Notes: a model not told the origin generated them from the sequence alone. Counted from the first letter of the stretch, positions 9,256-18,074 are shown. The stretch is DNA of 64,000 nucleotides from Scopulibacillus_A cellulosilyticus (GCF_042665295.1 NZ_JBHTCO010000004.1:248001-312000), one strand, 5' to 3'. Numbers and translations are program-made.

Positions 9256-9277
9256 GTTTATTCATTATTGAATAAAC
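9256..9277 (+). promoter_or_regulatory. Candidate enhancer (activator) site, copy 2
   Basis: GTTTATTCA, TTAT, TGAATAAAC: a perfect 9-bp inverted repeat about 67 bp upstream of the sigma-54 promoter at 9344. The half-sites match those at 823-844. Confidence 0.6.
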
Positions 9278-9343
9278 TGCCCGTAATTGCATAATGTTTT
9301 TTATTAAAATTAAAAGTGTAATTAATTTTTCACAATTTAAAGT

Positions 9344-9359
9344 TGGCATAAATCTTGCA
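9344..9359 (+). promoter_or_regulatory. Sigma-54 -24/-12 promoter
   Basis: TGGCAT, AAATC, TTGCA with correct spacing, upstream of the permease at 9428. Confidence 0.82.
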
Positions 9360-9427
9360 TTAATTTTCAGTGAAGTCCGATTAGTAGGAAATGAAGAACT
9401 TCAGACATAAGAGGGAGTGGATAATCA

Positions 9428-10807
9428 TTGCAGAGTCATAACATTACATTAGACCGTTCATTAAAGCTATTGCCGCTTGTTCTATTCGGGCTTGCTTACA
9501 TGGATCCAATGACAGTTTTTGAAACCTATGGAGTCGGTGTTAAAAGTAGTCACGGCATGCTCGCCAGTGCCTACCTGTTAACATTAATTACGATGTTATT
9601 TACCGGTTTTAGTTATGGGAAAATGGTCAAAGCGTTCCCTGTTGCAGGTTCTGCATATACGTATGTACAAAAGTCGATTTCACCCCATTTAGGTTTTATA
9701 GTGGGTTGGGTTATCCTGCTTGACTATGTCCTGTTGCCAATGATTAATATGCTTATTGCCGGCACATATTTAGCAAATACTTTTCAAGGTATTCCGGCTC
9801 GAGTTTGGGTTCTGTTAACGATTATTATTGTCACAGGTATTAATGTTATAGGTATTAAGCTGAATACTAGGGTTAACGGTATCCTTCTGCTTTATGTCGC
9901 TTTAGTTATGATTTTCTTTTTTGTTTTATCTGTTAAGACAGTCCTGAGCGGAACGGGAACAGGACATCTATTATCAATCAGTCCATTTATTAATACTGAC
10001 GGGTCATTGAAAAATGTTTTATCAGGGGCTGCATTAGTCAGTTTATCGTTCCTTGGTTTTGATGCTATTACGACATTATCTGAAGAAACAATCGAACCTA
10101 CAAAAAATATTCCAAAAGCGATTATGCTTGCTTTATTTATAGCTGGGATTGCTTTTGTCGGAGTTGCCTATCTTGCTCATCTCGTTCATCCAAATATAGC
10201 ATCGTTCAAAAACATTGATACCGCTTCCACTAGCGTTGCCAAGGTAATTGGCGGAAATATTTTTAGTGCTGTGCTTTTAGCTGGGATTGTTACGGCAACA
10301 TCGGCGTCAGCATTGGCCTCTCATGCAAGCGCGGCAAGGCTCTTATTTGTGATGGGCCGTGATAACGTTATTCCGAAAAACGTTTTCGGTTATGTTCATT
10401 CGCGTTTTAAAACGCCGATCTTTAATGTTTTGATTATTGGACTTTTTTCCTGTACAGGATTATTTCTAAATCTTGAGACAGCTTCGACATTAATTAACTT
10501 TGGTGCATTTGTCTCGTTTATTTTTGTTAATATTTCAGTGATAGCCTATTATTTTGTCAGGAAAAGGGAACGCTCAGTTAAAGGGGTTATAACGAACCTT
10601 ATTTTTCCGATTGTTGGAGCGCTGCTGACTTTAACCCTTTGGATAAATTTAGGGTTTGATTCACTTTCGGTCGGACTAACCTGGCTTGTCATCGGCTTTG
10701 TTTATCTCATTTTCTTAACAAAGGGCTTTAAAAAACAGCCGCCGCAGTTTGATTTGCAAGCTGCAGATGATGACAATTATGAACAAAAAGAAACAACAAG
10801 TGCATGA
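9428..10807 (+). CDS. PuuP-like putrescine/amino-acid permease
   Basis: APC-family transporter of 459 residues and about 12 membrane segments. Landmarks are LDRSLKLLPLVLFGLAYMDP, AGSAYTYVQKSISPHLGF, SFLGFDAITTLSEET and LLFVMGRDNVIPK, all shared with E. coli PuuP. The TTG start at 9428 follows GGGAG by about ten bases and gives the same N-terminus as its paralogs. It has its own sigma-54 promoter and a perfect candidate enhancer palindrome. It forms a subgroup with the pseudogene at 7805 (shared LASHASA in place of LAAQTSA), distinct from the 956 and left-edge copies. Substrate is inferred as putrescine or a related amine. Confidence 0.88.
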   Translation: MQSHNITLDRSLKLLPLVLFGLAYMDPMTVFETYGVGVKSSHGMLASAYLLTLITMLFTGFSYGKMVKAFPVAGSAYTYVQKSISPHLGFIVGWVILLDYVLLPMINMLIAGTYLANTFQGIPARVWVLLTIIIVTGINVIGIKLNTRVNGILLLYVALVMIFFFVLSVKTVLSGTGTGHLLSISPFINTDGSLKNVLSGAALVSLSFLGFDAITTLSEETIEPTKNIPKAIMLALFIAGIAFVGVAYLAHLVHPNIASFKNIDTASTSVAKVIGGNIFSAVLLAGIVTATSASALASHASAARLLFVMGRDNVIPKNVFGYVHSRFKTPIFNVLIIGLFSCTGLFLNLETASTLINFGAFVSFIFVNISVIAYYFVRKRERSVKGVITNLIFPIVGALLTLTLWINLGFDSLSVGLTWLVIGFVYLIFLTKGFKKQPPQFDLQAADDDNYEQKETTSA

Positions 10808-10811
10808 ATGG

Positions 10812-10842
10812 TGAGGGTGGACATTTCTGCCCTCATTTTTTA
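10812..10842 (+). terminator. Rho-independent terminator
   Basis: TGAGGG pairs with CCCTCA around a 12-base loop, followed by TTTTTTAT. Confidence 0.65.
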
Positions 10843-10923
10843 TTCTATAAGTACCGTTTTCTAACTCTATAGACAGGATTTTGACACCTTTTGCCGAATT
10901 ATTATGTGAGAGGGGTGAAAGAA

Positions 10924-11319
10924 TTGGAATATGAAAAAGACATAGTTTTGAAAATTGAAAAATATTTTCATAAAGATCAAGATAGAACACTAATCAATGA
11001 AGCCTTTCAAAGCATCGGAATGTTTTTAGCTGAAATTAAAAATGGAGTAGGACTGACAAAAATAGGAGAAAAACTGATTATTTCAACTTCACCGTCAGGA
11101 AGTTTACAATTTTTCAAGTTAGGAAATAGGCGCATTTCTTTCAGAAAGCATGATAAAGAAATCTTAGTAAGAGTTTCAGAAAACGGTGTAGAACAGATAT
11201 TTGATACTATAAAATTAATAAACCCTAAGGAATTAAGAAGTGAAAAATACCAAAAACCCTTTTCGGAAGAATTAATATACAATTATATTATGGATAATTT
11301 AAAAGATATCTTAGAATAA
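10924..11319 (+). CDS. Hypothetical protein, unrecognised
   Basis: A soluble protein of 131 residues with no signal peptide, membrane segment or family motif that I can recognise. It is rich in Lys, Glu and Ile, and alternating strand-like segments in the middle (KLIISTSPSGSLQFFKLGNRRISF) suggest a small alpha/beta fold. TTG 10924 is chosen because GAGAGGGGTG ends six bases before it; the TTG at 10891 lies upstream of this site. The base composition is visibly more AT-rich than its neighbours. It stands alone between two terminators, so it is a monocistronic unit. No function is proposed. Confidence 0.65.
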   Translation: MEYEKDIVLKIEKYFHKDQDRTLINEAFQSIGMFLAEIKNGVGLTKIGEKLIISTSPSGSLQFFKLGNRRISFRKHDKEILVRVSENGVEQIFDTIKLINPKELRSEKYQKPFSEELIYNYIMDNLKDILE

Positions 11320-11342
11320 GCACCCAAGAGCGGTGCTTTTAA
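11318..11342 (+). terminator. Rho-independent terminator
   Basis: AAGCACC, seven-base loop, GGTGCTT, then T residues; it overlaps the stop codon of the orphan gene. Confidence 0.75.
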
Positions 11343-11440
11343 ATTTGACAATATACGATTCTAGTGATTAGAAAGTACATATTTACTAACATACAGTAAG
11401 TTTTTAAAAGTGATTGTTTTGTGTACCATTAAGGTATATT

Positions 11441-11550
11441 TTGGAAACCTCGAAGCGAATTCAAGGGAGTTTCCAAGATAAGGTCGATAGTATAAGGGCA
11501 GCTTAGTCTAATCGCCGCCTTTTAAGGCTTGCCAATCGGCAAGTTTTCTT
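11441..11550 (+). ncRNA. Structured leader RNA with intrinsic terminator (unidentified)
   Basis: A -10-like TATATT at 11435 is followed directly by a helix, TTGGAAAC (11441) with GTTTCCAA (11469-11476). Next come G-rich and C-rich segments (GGGCAGC about 11497, GCCGCC about 11514) and a terminator hairpin, CTTGCC-AATC-GGCAAG with TTTTCTT (11528-11550). It lies between the orphan gene and the ribosome binding site of the sigma-54 activator at 11596. The layout of helix, linker and terminator just before a start codon is that of a riboswitch or attenuator, or of a small RNA. It does not match any riboswitch consensus I know. Confidence 0.5.
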
Positions 11551-11595
11551 TATAGAATAGAAGTAAGAGACATTTATAGAAAGGGGCTGCCATCA

Positions 11596-13728
11596 ATGCA
11601 AACGATGATGAACAAAAAACTAAGGCCCATTTTTAGTATTCCGATAGATCTGCCGGAAAAAGATTTAAAGAAAAAACTTAATCATATTAAAGAACCATTT
11701 ATTTTTTTAGAAACGAATGAGAGCCCTTTTGCTTATGTTTATTTAAAGGATATACCTGCCGATGATACGAATGTGCAGGACATAACGATGGACAGACTAA
11801 AGTCCCATGCAATTTCTTTAGAAAAGGTGGCAATGTTAGAGCCGGATAAGAAAGTGTCATTACCTTTTATCTTTCAGGTTCTTGGTGAACCTATCGCACT
11901 TGCAAAAAATGAAAAAAATCAAATTGCCGGTTATTTTAAAAGGGAAGATGTTCTTGTTGAGCTTTTTAAAGAAGATAATAAAAATACAAATATTTTAAAA
12001 GTAATGCTGACATCAATTCCAATGGGGATTTTTGTTGTCGACCGTGACAAAAAAATTGTTAATTTTAATGAGTCTGGACTTCGGATGATTAAATCAACAT
12101 CCGAAAAAATGATAAATGCTGATGCTGAATCTATTTTTAAAAAGGAACATATTGACAGCGTTTTCGTGACAGGCAAGACACTTCTCAATCAAATCCTTGT
12201 CAACGATGAAATCGGCATCCTCGTCGATTATAGCCCAATTATCATTTCTGACGGGAAGGTTGACGGATTAATCGTTGTTGTTCAGGATTTGCCGATGGTT
12301 GAGGAAATGGCGATGGAAATTGAATCGGTTAAGAATTTGAATAGAGATCTTAATGCTATTCTTTCTACGATCTATGATGAAATTTTAGTCGTTGATGCGA
12401 ATGGGGTCATCCTTCGTTACAGCGATCACTTTATTTCAGAGTTTTGGGAAGGCGATTTAAAAGACTTAGTTGGAAAAAACATTCTTGATATGGAGGAGAA
12501 GGGTAACTTCAGTCCATCTGTTGCCAGATTGGTTCTTGAAAAAAATAAGAAGGTTTCCATTGTCCAGGAAACTAAAAACGGAAAAAAGGTATTAGCTGTC
12601 GGTAATCCGATTTTTGACGATAACGGAAAAATTCATAGAATTGTCATAGCTTCCAGGGATATAACCGAGACGACGGAGTTAAGATCTAAGTTAAAGGAAA
12701 TGCAAAAGATTTCAAATAAGTATAAAGAAGAACTGGACAATTTTAAAAATAAAGACCAATTTCTTAAAAAAGTCATTTATTGCAGTTCAAAAATGGAAAA
12801 ATTAATGATGCAAGTCAAGAAAGTATCCGATTTTTCATCAACTGTCTTAATTTACGGCGAGTCGGGAGTGGGCAAGGAATTAATTGCGGAGTCCGTTTAC
12901 AGATTAGGCAAGCGTTCCGATCAGCCCTTCTTAAAAATAAACTGCGGGGCTATTCCGGAAAACCTATTGGAAAGTGAACTTTTTGGCTATACAAAAGGGG
13001 CATTTACAGGTGCCAATACGAATGGCAAGGTTGGATATTTTGAGCAAGCGAACCATGGCGTCCTGTTTTTAGATGAAATCGGTGAAATTCCTTTGCAGCT
13101 TCAAGTGAAACTGTTAAGAGCGCTGCAAGAAAAAGAGATCATTCCAATTGGAAGCACGAAGCCTGTCAAGATTGATGTTCAAATTATTGCAGCGACTAAC
13201 CGTAACCTAAAAGAAATGGTTGAAAAGGGAACTTTCCGGGAAGATTTGTTTTACCGCCTAAATGTTATACCGTTAAGGGTCCCGCCGCTCAGGGAAAGAT
13301 CTGAGGATGTGCCATTACTCGCTTTCCATTTCCTCCAGCAATTGAACCAGCAATATGAGAAAAATTATCATTTTTCACCGGATGCTCTTAATTTGTTAGA
13401 AGTCTATTCATGGCCGGGCAATATCCGGGAATTACAAAACCTCATTGAACGTGTATTTGTTACAACTGATGATGATAATATCACGGCAGACTTTATTAGC
13501 CAGTTTTTAAACTTTGAAACAGTGGGCCACAAAAAGCCAATCATTACTGATATTTATCCGCTCCAGCAAGCTCAAGAATATGTCGAAGAACAGTTAATCA
13601 TGCTTGCGATGAAAAAGTACAGAACAACGACTAAGGCTGCCAAAGCATTAGGCATCAGCCAGTCCTCTGTCAGCCGGAAATATCAAAAGCTGATAAAAAG
13701 ACAAACGCAGCCCGAGTCCTTGGAATAA
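11596..13728 (+). CDS. Sigma-54-dependent activator, PAS-AAA-Fis (activator 1)
   Basis: A 710-residue enhancer-binding protein. Residues about 1-125 look CBS-like (PIALAKNEKNQIAGYFKREDVL). Two PAS domains follow at about 130-230 and 245-360, then a short coiled linker. The AAA+ domain carries Walker A GESGVGKE at 421-428, the sigma-54 contact loop GAFTGA at 468-473, and Walker B with D493-E494. A Fis-type helix-turn-helix is at about 678-700 (TTKAAKALGISQSSVSRKY). It activates SigL promoters by ATP hydrolysis. It lies directly upstream of the aldehyde dehydrogenase and putrescine aminotransferase genes, which start from a -24/-12 promoter, so they are its likely targets. The effector sensed by the PAS or CBS-like parts is unknown. 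Confidence 0.92.
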   Translation: MQTMMNKKLRPIFSIPIDLPEKDLKKKLNHIKEPFIFLETNESPFAYVYLKDIPADDTNVQDITMDRLKSHAISLEKVAMLEPDKKVSLPFIFQVLGEPIALAKNEKNQIAGYFKREDVLVELFKEDNKNTNILKVMLTSIPMGIFVVDRDKKIVNFNESGLRMIKSTSEKMINADAESIFKKEHIDSVFVTGKTLLNQILVNDEIGILVDYSPIIISDGKVDGLIVVVQDLPMVEEMAMEIESVKNLNRDLNAILSTIYDEILVVDANGVILRYSDHFISEFWEGDLKDLVGKNILDMEEKGNFSPSVARLVLEKNKKVSIVQETKNGKKVLAVGNPIFDDNGKIHRIVIASRDITETTELRSKLKEMQKISNKYKEELDNFKNKDQFLKKVIYCSSKMEKLMMQVKKVSDFSSTVLIYGESGVGKELIAESVYRLGKRSDQPFLKINCGAIPENLLESELFGYTKGAFTGANTNGKVGYFEQANHGVLFLDEIGEIPLQLQVKLLRALQEKEIIPIGSTKPVKIDVQIIAATNRNLKEMVEKGTFREDLFYRLNVIPLRVPPLRERSEDVPLLAFHFLQQLNQQYEKNYHFSPDALNLLEVYSWPGNIRELQNLIERVFVTTDDDNITADFISQFLNFETVGHKKPIITDIYPLQQAQEYVEEQLIMLAMKKYRTTTKAAKALGISQSSVSRKYQKLIKRQTQPESLE

Positions 13729-13750
13729 ATGAATAAATGACTATTTATGC

Positions 13751-13801
13751 AAAAGCGGTTAACCTATGCAAATTAGCATAGGTTAACCGCTTTTATTTTT
13801 T
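13751..13801 (+). terminator. Strong Rho-independent terminator
   Basis: A perfect 19-bp stem (AAAAGCGGTTAACCTATGC at 13751-13769 with its complement at 13776-13794), six-base loop, then ATTTTTTG. It isolates the activator from the next operon. Confidence 0.92.
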
Positions 13802-13920
13802 GAAATAGTAATTGGATCAAAAAACTAAATGGCATCTTTGTTTCGCTAATACTAGCTATTTCAGCCTCTAACCGCTCACTTCCTGCTTCCAAGAAAAGGC
13901 TTCATTCCTGTTTTTTAAAT

Positions 13921-13936
13921 TGGCATAGAACTTGCA
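13921..13936 (+). promoter_or_regulatory. Sigma-54 -24/-12 promoter
   Basis: TGGCAT, AGAAC, TTGCA with correct spacing; it drives the aldehyde dehydrogenase and aminotransferase pair. Confidence 0.85.
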
Positions 13937-13981
13937 TAAGGAATGGTGAAAGAAATTTAAAATCAAAGGGGAGAGTAAACC

Positions 13982-15451
13982 GTGCTGGATTTAAAAATGT
14001 ATATTAATGGACAGTGGCGGGACTCGAAAGAAAAAAGAGACGTTATTAATCCTGCTAATGGTGAAGTTATAGCTCAAGCAGCTGAAGGCACCATCGATGA
14101 TGCCAAAGATGCTGTCAACGCTGCAAAAGAAGCTTTCGAAAGCGGCGTTTGGTCTGAACTTCCGGCTGTTGAACGGGCAAGTTATTTGCTTAAGATAGCC
14201 GACAAAATTGATGAACGCCACGACGAATTAACCAAATTAGAAACAATGGATAACGGTAAACCGCATCGCGAGGCTGGCGGAGATATCAGTGATGCAGCTT
14301 CCTGCTTCCGTTATTATGCTGGATTGATCAGATCCCCTGAGGGCGGTCAAATCTACGATGTTCCAGAACCAGTACAAGCGATGGTAGTACGTGAACCGGT
14401 TGGTGTCTGCGGATTGATTGTACCTTGGAACTATCCAATGCTCATGAGTGTTTGGAAGCTTGCGCCAGCATTAGCGGCAGGAAATACAGTTATATTAAAG
14501 CCTTCGGAAATCACACCGATAACAGTAAATAAACTGTTTGAAATCTTTGAAGAGGTCGAACTTCCAAAAGGTGTCGCTAACATGGTGTTAGGTGCAGGGG
14601 CAACCGTTGGAAATGAACTGGCTGAAAGCAAAGATGTCGATATGGTTTCCTTTACAGGAGGCACAAAAACCGGCAGACATATTATGCAAGCGGCTACAGG
14701 TAATTTGAAGAAAATCTCCCTTGAACTCGGCGGGAAATCTCCAAATATCATTTTTGCTGATGCAGATTTTGAAACAGCTGTCGATTACGCGCTTTTCGGC
14801 ATTTACTGCGGAACTGGTCAAGTTTGCTCTGCGGGTTCACGTGTCCTTATTGAAGAAAGCATTTATGATAAATTTATTGATCGTTTTGTTGAACGGGCAA
14901 AGAAAATCCGTGTCGGTGCAGGCGATAATGAAAAGACAGAAATGGGGCCTCTTGTCAGTGAAGAGCACATGAATAAAGTGCTGAAATACATTGAGATAGG
15001 CAAAGAGGAAGGCGCCCGTCTTGTTTGCGGAGGAAACCGTCTTACAGAAGGCGAATATGCGAACGGATTCTTCGTTGAACCGACTGCATTTGCTGATGCA
15101 ACACCGGATATGCGCATTGTCCAAGAAGAAATCTTTGGTCCTGTTGTGGCATTCCAAAAATTCAAAGACGAAAAAGAAGCTATTAAGCTGGCAAACTGTA
15201 CAGACTACGGTCTGGCCGGTGCGGTGTTTACACAAGACGGTGCTAAAGCGATGCGTGTTATTAAGAAAGTTCGTTCCGGCATTACTTGGGTGAATACTTA
15301 TCATCCAACTTATAACGAAGCGCCATGGGGCGGCTACAAACAAAGCGGTATCGGCCGCAGCTTAGGCACATTTGGATTAGAGGAATTCCAGGAAATTAAG
15401 CAAATCAATATTAATTTAGAAGTAGAACCAACCGGTTGGTTTGAAGGTTAA
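13982..15451 (+). CDS. Aldehyde dehydrogenase, probable 4-aminobutyraldehyde dehydrogenase
   Basis: NAD(P)-dependent aldehyde dehydrogenase of 489 residues, normal for the family. Catalytic Cys282 lies in GQVCSAGS and the general base Glu248 in LELGGKSPN; PWNYP and FTGGTKTGR mark the cofactor fold. The start is GTG 13982 after GGGGAGAG. It is followed 51 bases later by a putrescine aminotransferase, and both sit behind one sigma-54 promoter. This supports oxidation of 4-aminobutanal (from putrescine) to 4-aminobutyrate, as by PatD or PuuC in E. coli. Betaine-aldehyde-type substrates are a possible alternative. Confidence 0.85.
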   Translation: MLDLKMYINGQWRDSKEKRDVINPANGEVIAQAAEGTIDDAKDAVNAAKEAFESGVWSELPAVERASYLLKIADKIDERHDELTKLETMDNGKPHREAGGDISDAASCFRYYAGLIRSPEGGQIYDVPEPVQAMVVREPVGVCGLIVPWNYPMLMSVWKLAPALAAGNTVILKPSEITPITVNKLFEIFEEVELPKGVANMVLGAGATVGNELAESKDVDMVSFTGGTKTGRHIMQAATGNLKKISLELGGKSPNIIFADADFETAVDYALFGIYCGTGQVCSAGSRVLIEESIYDKFIDRFVERAKKIRVGAGDNEKTEMGPLVSEEHMNKVLKYIEIGKEEGARLVCGGNRLTEGEYANGFFVEPTAFADATPDMRIVQEEIFGPVVAFQKFKDEKEAIKLANCTDYGLAGAVFTQDGAKAMRVIKKVRSGITWVNTYHPTYNEAPWGGYKQSGIGRSLGTFGLEEFQEIKQININLEVEPTGWFEG

Positions 15452-15502
15452 TAGGAAAAAACATCTTATAGAATTTGCGAAAATATTAAGGGAGAGAAAA
15501 AA

Positions 15503-16870
15503 ATGAGCACACAAGTTAAAGAAAACAACAAGAATTATGAAGAAGTAAGCAGTTATCTTAAGCAGGTCCTTGATTTAATTAAAAAAGATGATGTATCTAA
15601 AGAAGATGCTGAATGGATTACTAAGCAAACGGTTGAAAATTTCCGCGAGCACGTCAACCCAGGTTTCTTAGACTATCGTAAAACAGTAACAAAAGATACC
15701 CAATTTGCAGCAGTAGAATGGTCTGACAGCGGTTCTCGTTTTAAAGACGTCAATGGCAAAGAATATATCGATTGTCTCGGCGGCTTTGGTATCTATAACG
15801 TCGGCCACAGAAATCCGAAAGTCGTTGATGCTGTTGAAAAACAACTGCATCGTCAAGCGCTTCACAGCCAAGACCTTCTTGATCCGCTTAGAGCTATGTT
15901 AGCAAAAGTTATAGCTGATATTACACCTGGAGATCTTAAATATTCATTCTTTGTAAACAGCGGTACTGAAGCTGTTGAAGGTGCTATAAAACTTGCTAAA
16001 TCATACAGCGACCGGACAACTTTTATTGCAACAACTAAAGCTTTCCACGGTAAAAGCTTAGGTTCACTTTCCGGAACGGCGAAGTCGGTCTTCCGTAAGC
16101 CATTCCAGCCGCTTGTTAACGGTTTCCGTCACGTGCAATACGGCGATATTGATATGCTAAGAAAAACAATGGAAGCCTGTGCAACTACCGGTGACGACGT
16201 AGCGGCTGTTCTTTTAGAGCCGATCCAAGGTGAAGGCGGCATCATTATCCCGCCGGAAGGTTACTTGAAACAAGTACGTGAACTTTGTGACAAATTTGGC
16301 GCATTGCTTATTTTCGACGAAGTGCAAACTGGTATGGGGCGTACTGGTAAAATGTTCTGTGCTGAGCATTCTGAAGTTGTTCCTGATATTCTTTGTCTTG
16401 CAAAAGCTTTCGGCGGCGGTGTTATGCCTGCAGGTGCCGTTGTTGCCAGAGAAGAAGTCTTTAAAACTTGGTTCCCGAATCCATTTATCCATACAACAAC
16501 ATTCGGCGGTAACCCATTAGCATGTGCTGCGGCTCTTGCAACAATTAACACTTTAATTGAAGATAAACTTCCTGAGCGCGCAACAGAAGTTGGCGAATAC
16601 TTCCTTAACGGCCTGAAAGAAAAAGCAAAAGGGCACGAAGATAAAGTCCTTGAAATCAGAGGCCAAGGCTTAATGATCGGCGTTGAATTCCATAAAGACG
16701 AAGTTGGTTACGAAGTATCAAAAGGCATGTTTGATAACGGTGTTCTTGTCGCCGGTACGCTTGTAAACTCTAAAACAATCCGTATCGAGCCGCCTTTGAC
16801 TATCGAATATGCTGAAGTAGATCAAGTCATCGAAACATTTGGCAAAGTATTAGAACAAGTAAAAGCTTAA
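15503..16870 (+). CDS. patA: Putrescine aminotransferase (class III, PLP)
   Basis: Cytoplasmic PLP enzyme of 455 residues that follows E. coli putrescine-2-oxoglutarate aminotransferase (PatA/YgjG) along its length. Shared landmarks are EHVNPGFLDYRK, CLGGFGIYNVGHRNP, HSQDLLDPLRAMLAK, FHGKSLGSLSGTAKS, FDEVQTGMGRTGKMF and NSKTIRIEPPLT. The PLP lysine is Lys301 in CLAKAFGGG. The reaction converts putrescine and 2-oxoglutarate to 4-aminobutanal and glutamate. It is co-transcribed with the aldehyde dehydrogenase upstream, completing putrescine to 4-aminobutyrate, and a terminator follows. A paralog is at 51271. Confidence 0.9.
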   Translation: MSTQVKENNKNYEEVSSYLKQVLDLIKKDDVSKEDAEWITKQTVENFREHVNPGFLDYRKTVTKDTQFAAVEWSDSGSRFKDVNGKEYIDCLGGFGIYNVGHRNPKVVDAVEKQLHRQALHSQDLLDPLRAMLAKVIADITPGDLKYSFFVNSGTEAVEGAIKLAKSYSDRTTFIATTKAFHGKSLGSLSGTAKSVFRKPFQPLVNGFRHVQYGDIDMLRKTMEACATTGDDVAAVLLEPIQGEGGIIIPPEGYLKQVRELCDKFGALLIFDEVQTGMGRTGKMFCAEHSEVVPDILCLAKAFGGGVMPAGAVVAREEVFKTWFPNPFIHTTTFGGNPLACAAALATINTLIEDKLPERATEVGEYFLNGLKEKAKGHEDKVLEIRGQGLMIGVEFHKDEVGYEVSKGMFDNGVLVAGTLVNSKTIRIEPPLTIEYAEVDQVIETFGKVLEQVKA

Positions 16871-16879
16871 TAATGAAAT

Positions 16880-16918
16880 AAACGGAGGGTTAAGCACCCT
16901 CCGTTTATTTGTTTTTTT
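16880..16918 (+). terminator. Rho-independent terminator
   Basis: AAACGGAGGG (16880-16889), loop, CCCTCCGTTT (16897-16906), then ATTTGTTTTTTT. Confidence 0.9.
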
Positions 16919-17005
16919 GTAAGAGCGCCAAAAAGCGCGGCTGCTATTATTCATTGTTCCTTGGATATTTTAACTGGTAATTTGTATGAATATTTTTAAT
17001 TATTA

Positions 17006-17034
17006 TTGACATATATCATCTAATATTGTACTAT
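17006..17034 (+). promoter_or_regulatory. Sigma-A promoter of the 17130 gene
   Basis: TTGACA (17006-17011), 17-bp spacer, TACTAT (17029-17034). The expected start of transcription is near 17041, about 23 bases before the palindrome at 17064. Confidence 0.75.
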
Positions 17035-17063
17035 TCTAAACATAAAGTATATTGTAAAACTCT

Positions 17064-17080
17064 GTTTTATAATATAAAAC
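17064..17080. promoter_or_regulatory. 17-bp palindromic operator, copy 1
   Basis: GTTTTATAATATAAAAC, a near-perfect palindrome placed between the promoter and the ribosome binding site of the 17130 gene. The identical sequence is at 34262 and close variants are at 18977, 30317 and 34178. Position downstream of the start of transcription fits a repressor. The IclR protein encoded at 18159 is the likely binder. Confidence 0.75.
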
Positions 17081-17129
17081 AATTAAAGTTTTGCAGATTA
17101 ATAGAAAAATTCCCCAGGGGGTGTATGCT

Positions 17130-18074
17130 TTGGATAAAACAAAACAAACAATTGAAAAATTAGGGTTTCCAAGCGGGGATTGTAATGGTCTTCCATCTTC
17201 GGCAAAAACATTTCCCGACGGCGCTCAATACCGGATTGAAATTCCAAGTGTTGAAGGACCAAAATCTTTTGAAGCGGTGCTTGAGGCATCATCCAAATAT
17301 AACGTTCCAATCCATCGTGTATCGCAAGGCAGCGGAATCATGCTTTTAACCGATGATGAACTGTCCGGAATGGTTAATTTAGGGAAAAAGGAAAACCTTG
17401 AGGTCAGTTTATTTGCCGGCCGCGGGTCATGGGATATTACCGCTATGCAATGGTCAACTAACGGTAAAATACTTGGGGAACGTTTTGAAGGCATTGATCA
17501 GCTCGTATATGCGATTGAAGACATTAAGAGAGGCTGTGATGCCGGTCTAAGAAGCATTCTTGTTACCGATGAAGGTCTTCTCTGGCTCGTTAATGAATTT
17601 AAAAAGTTAGGTGAACTTCCAAATGATTTGCTTGTAAAAGTATCTGTGCAAATGGGTCAATCCAACCCGGTATCCATTCGCCTGATGGAAAAAATAGGTG
17701 CAGGGACCTTTAATGTTCCAACTGATTTAACGCTTGCCCGTCTTGCAGCTATCCGGCAAGCCGTCGACATTCCAATTGATATATATGTTGAGGTTCCGGA
17801 CGAGCTTGGAGGATTTATACGGCATTATGAAATCCCGGAAATCATAAGGGTTGCGGCACCGGTCTACATAAAATTCGGGTTAAGAAATGCACCGAATATT
17901 TATCCATCGGGGACTCATCTTGAAGAAACGTCAATTGCGTTGTCCAGAGAACGCGTGCATAGGGCACGAATTGGCTATGATATGATTCAAAGGTATGCGC
18001 CGCATTTAAAAACTTCAGAAAGAGGGGCAGAAGGCCTTGCGGTTCCTGCTGAATCAGCCGCTGTCTCTAAATGA
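17130..18074 (+). CDS. TIM-barrel protein resembling U32 peptidases, function unknown
   Basis: A soluble protein of 314 residues from TTG 17130, which follows CAGGGGGTG at a normal distance; a TTG at 17091 lies upstream of that site. The chain alternates strands and helices as in a TIM barrel, and parts (RSILVTDEGLLWLV, VKVSVQMGQSNPVSIRLM, GAGTFNVPTDLTLARL) recall U32-peptidase-like barrels. I see no Cys metal cluster and cannot name catalytic residues. A sigma-A promoter and an exact copy of the 17-bp palindrome precede it and the IclR gene follows, so it belongs to the sugar-acid regulon by position. It may be an aldolase- or isomerase-like enzyme, but this is a guess. Confidence 0.6.
   Translation: MDKTKQTIEKLGFPSGDCNGLPSSAKTFPDGAQYRIEIPSVEGPKSFEAVLEASSKYNVPIHRVSQGSGIMLLTDDELSGMVNLGKKENLEVSLFAGRGSWDITAMQWSTNGKILGERFEGIDQLVYAIEDIKRGCDAGLRSILVTDEGLLWLVNEFKKLGELPNDLLVKVSVQMGQSNPVSIRLMEKIGAGTFNVPTDLTLARLAAIRQAVDIPIDIYVEVPDELGGFIRHYEIPEIIRVAAPVYIKFGLRNAPNIYPSGTHLEETSIALSRERVHRARIGYDMIQRYAPHLKTSERGAEGLAVPAESAAVSK

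Noticed and set aside
13830..13845. Second sigma-54-like site TGGCAT-N5-TTTCG upstream of the aldehyde dehydrogenase
   Set aside because: The -12 element lacks the needed GC; the good promoter is at 13921.
14837..15343. Long open frame on the minus strand opposite the aldehyde dehydrogenase
   Set aside because: It lies fully inside a conserved gene, has no ribosome binding site and no recognisable product; it is a mirror of codon bias. The same holds for other opposite-strand frames, for example 5740-6027, 38579-38986 and 63368-63742.
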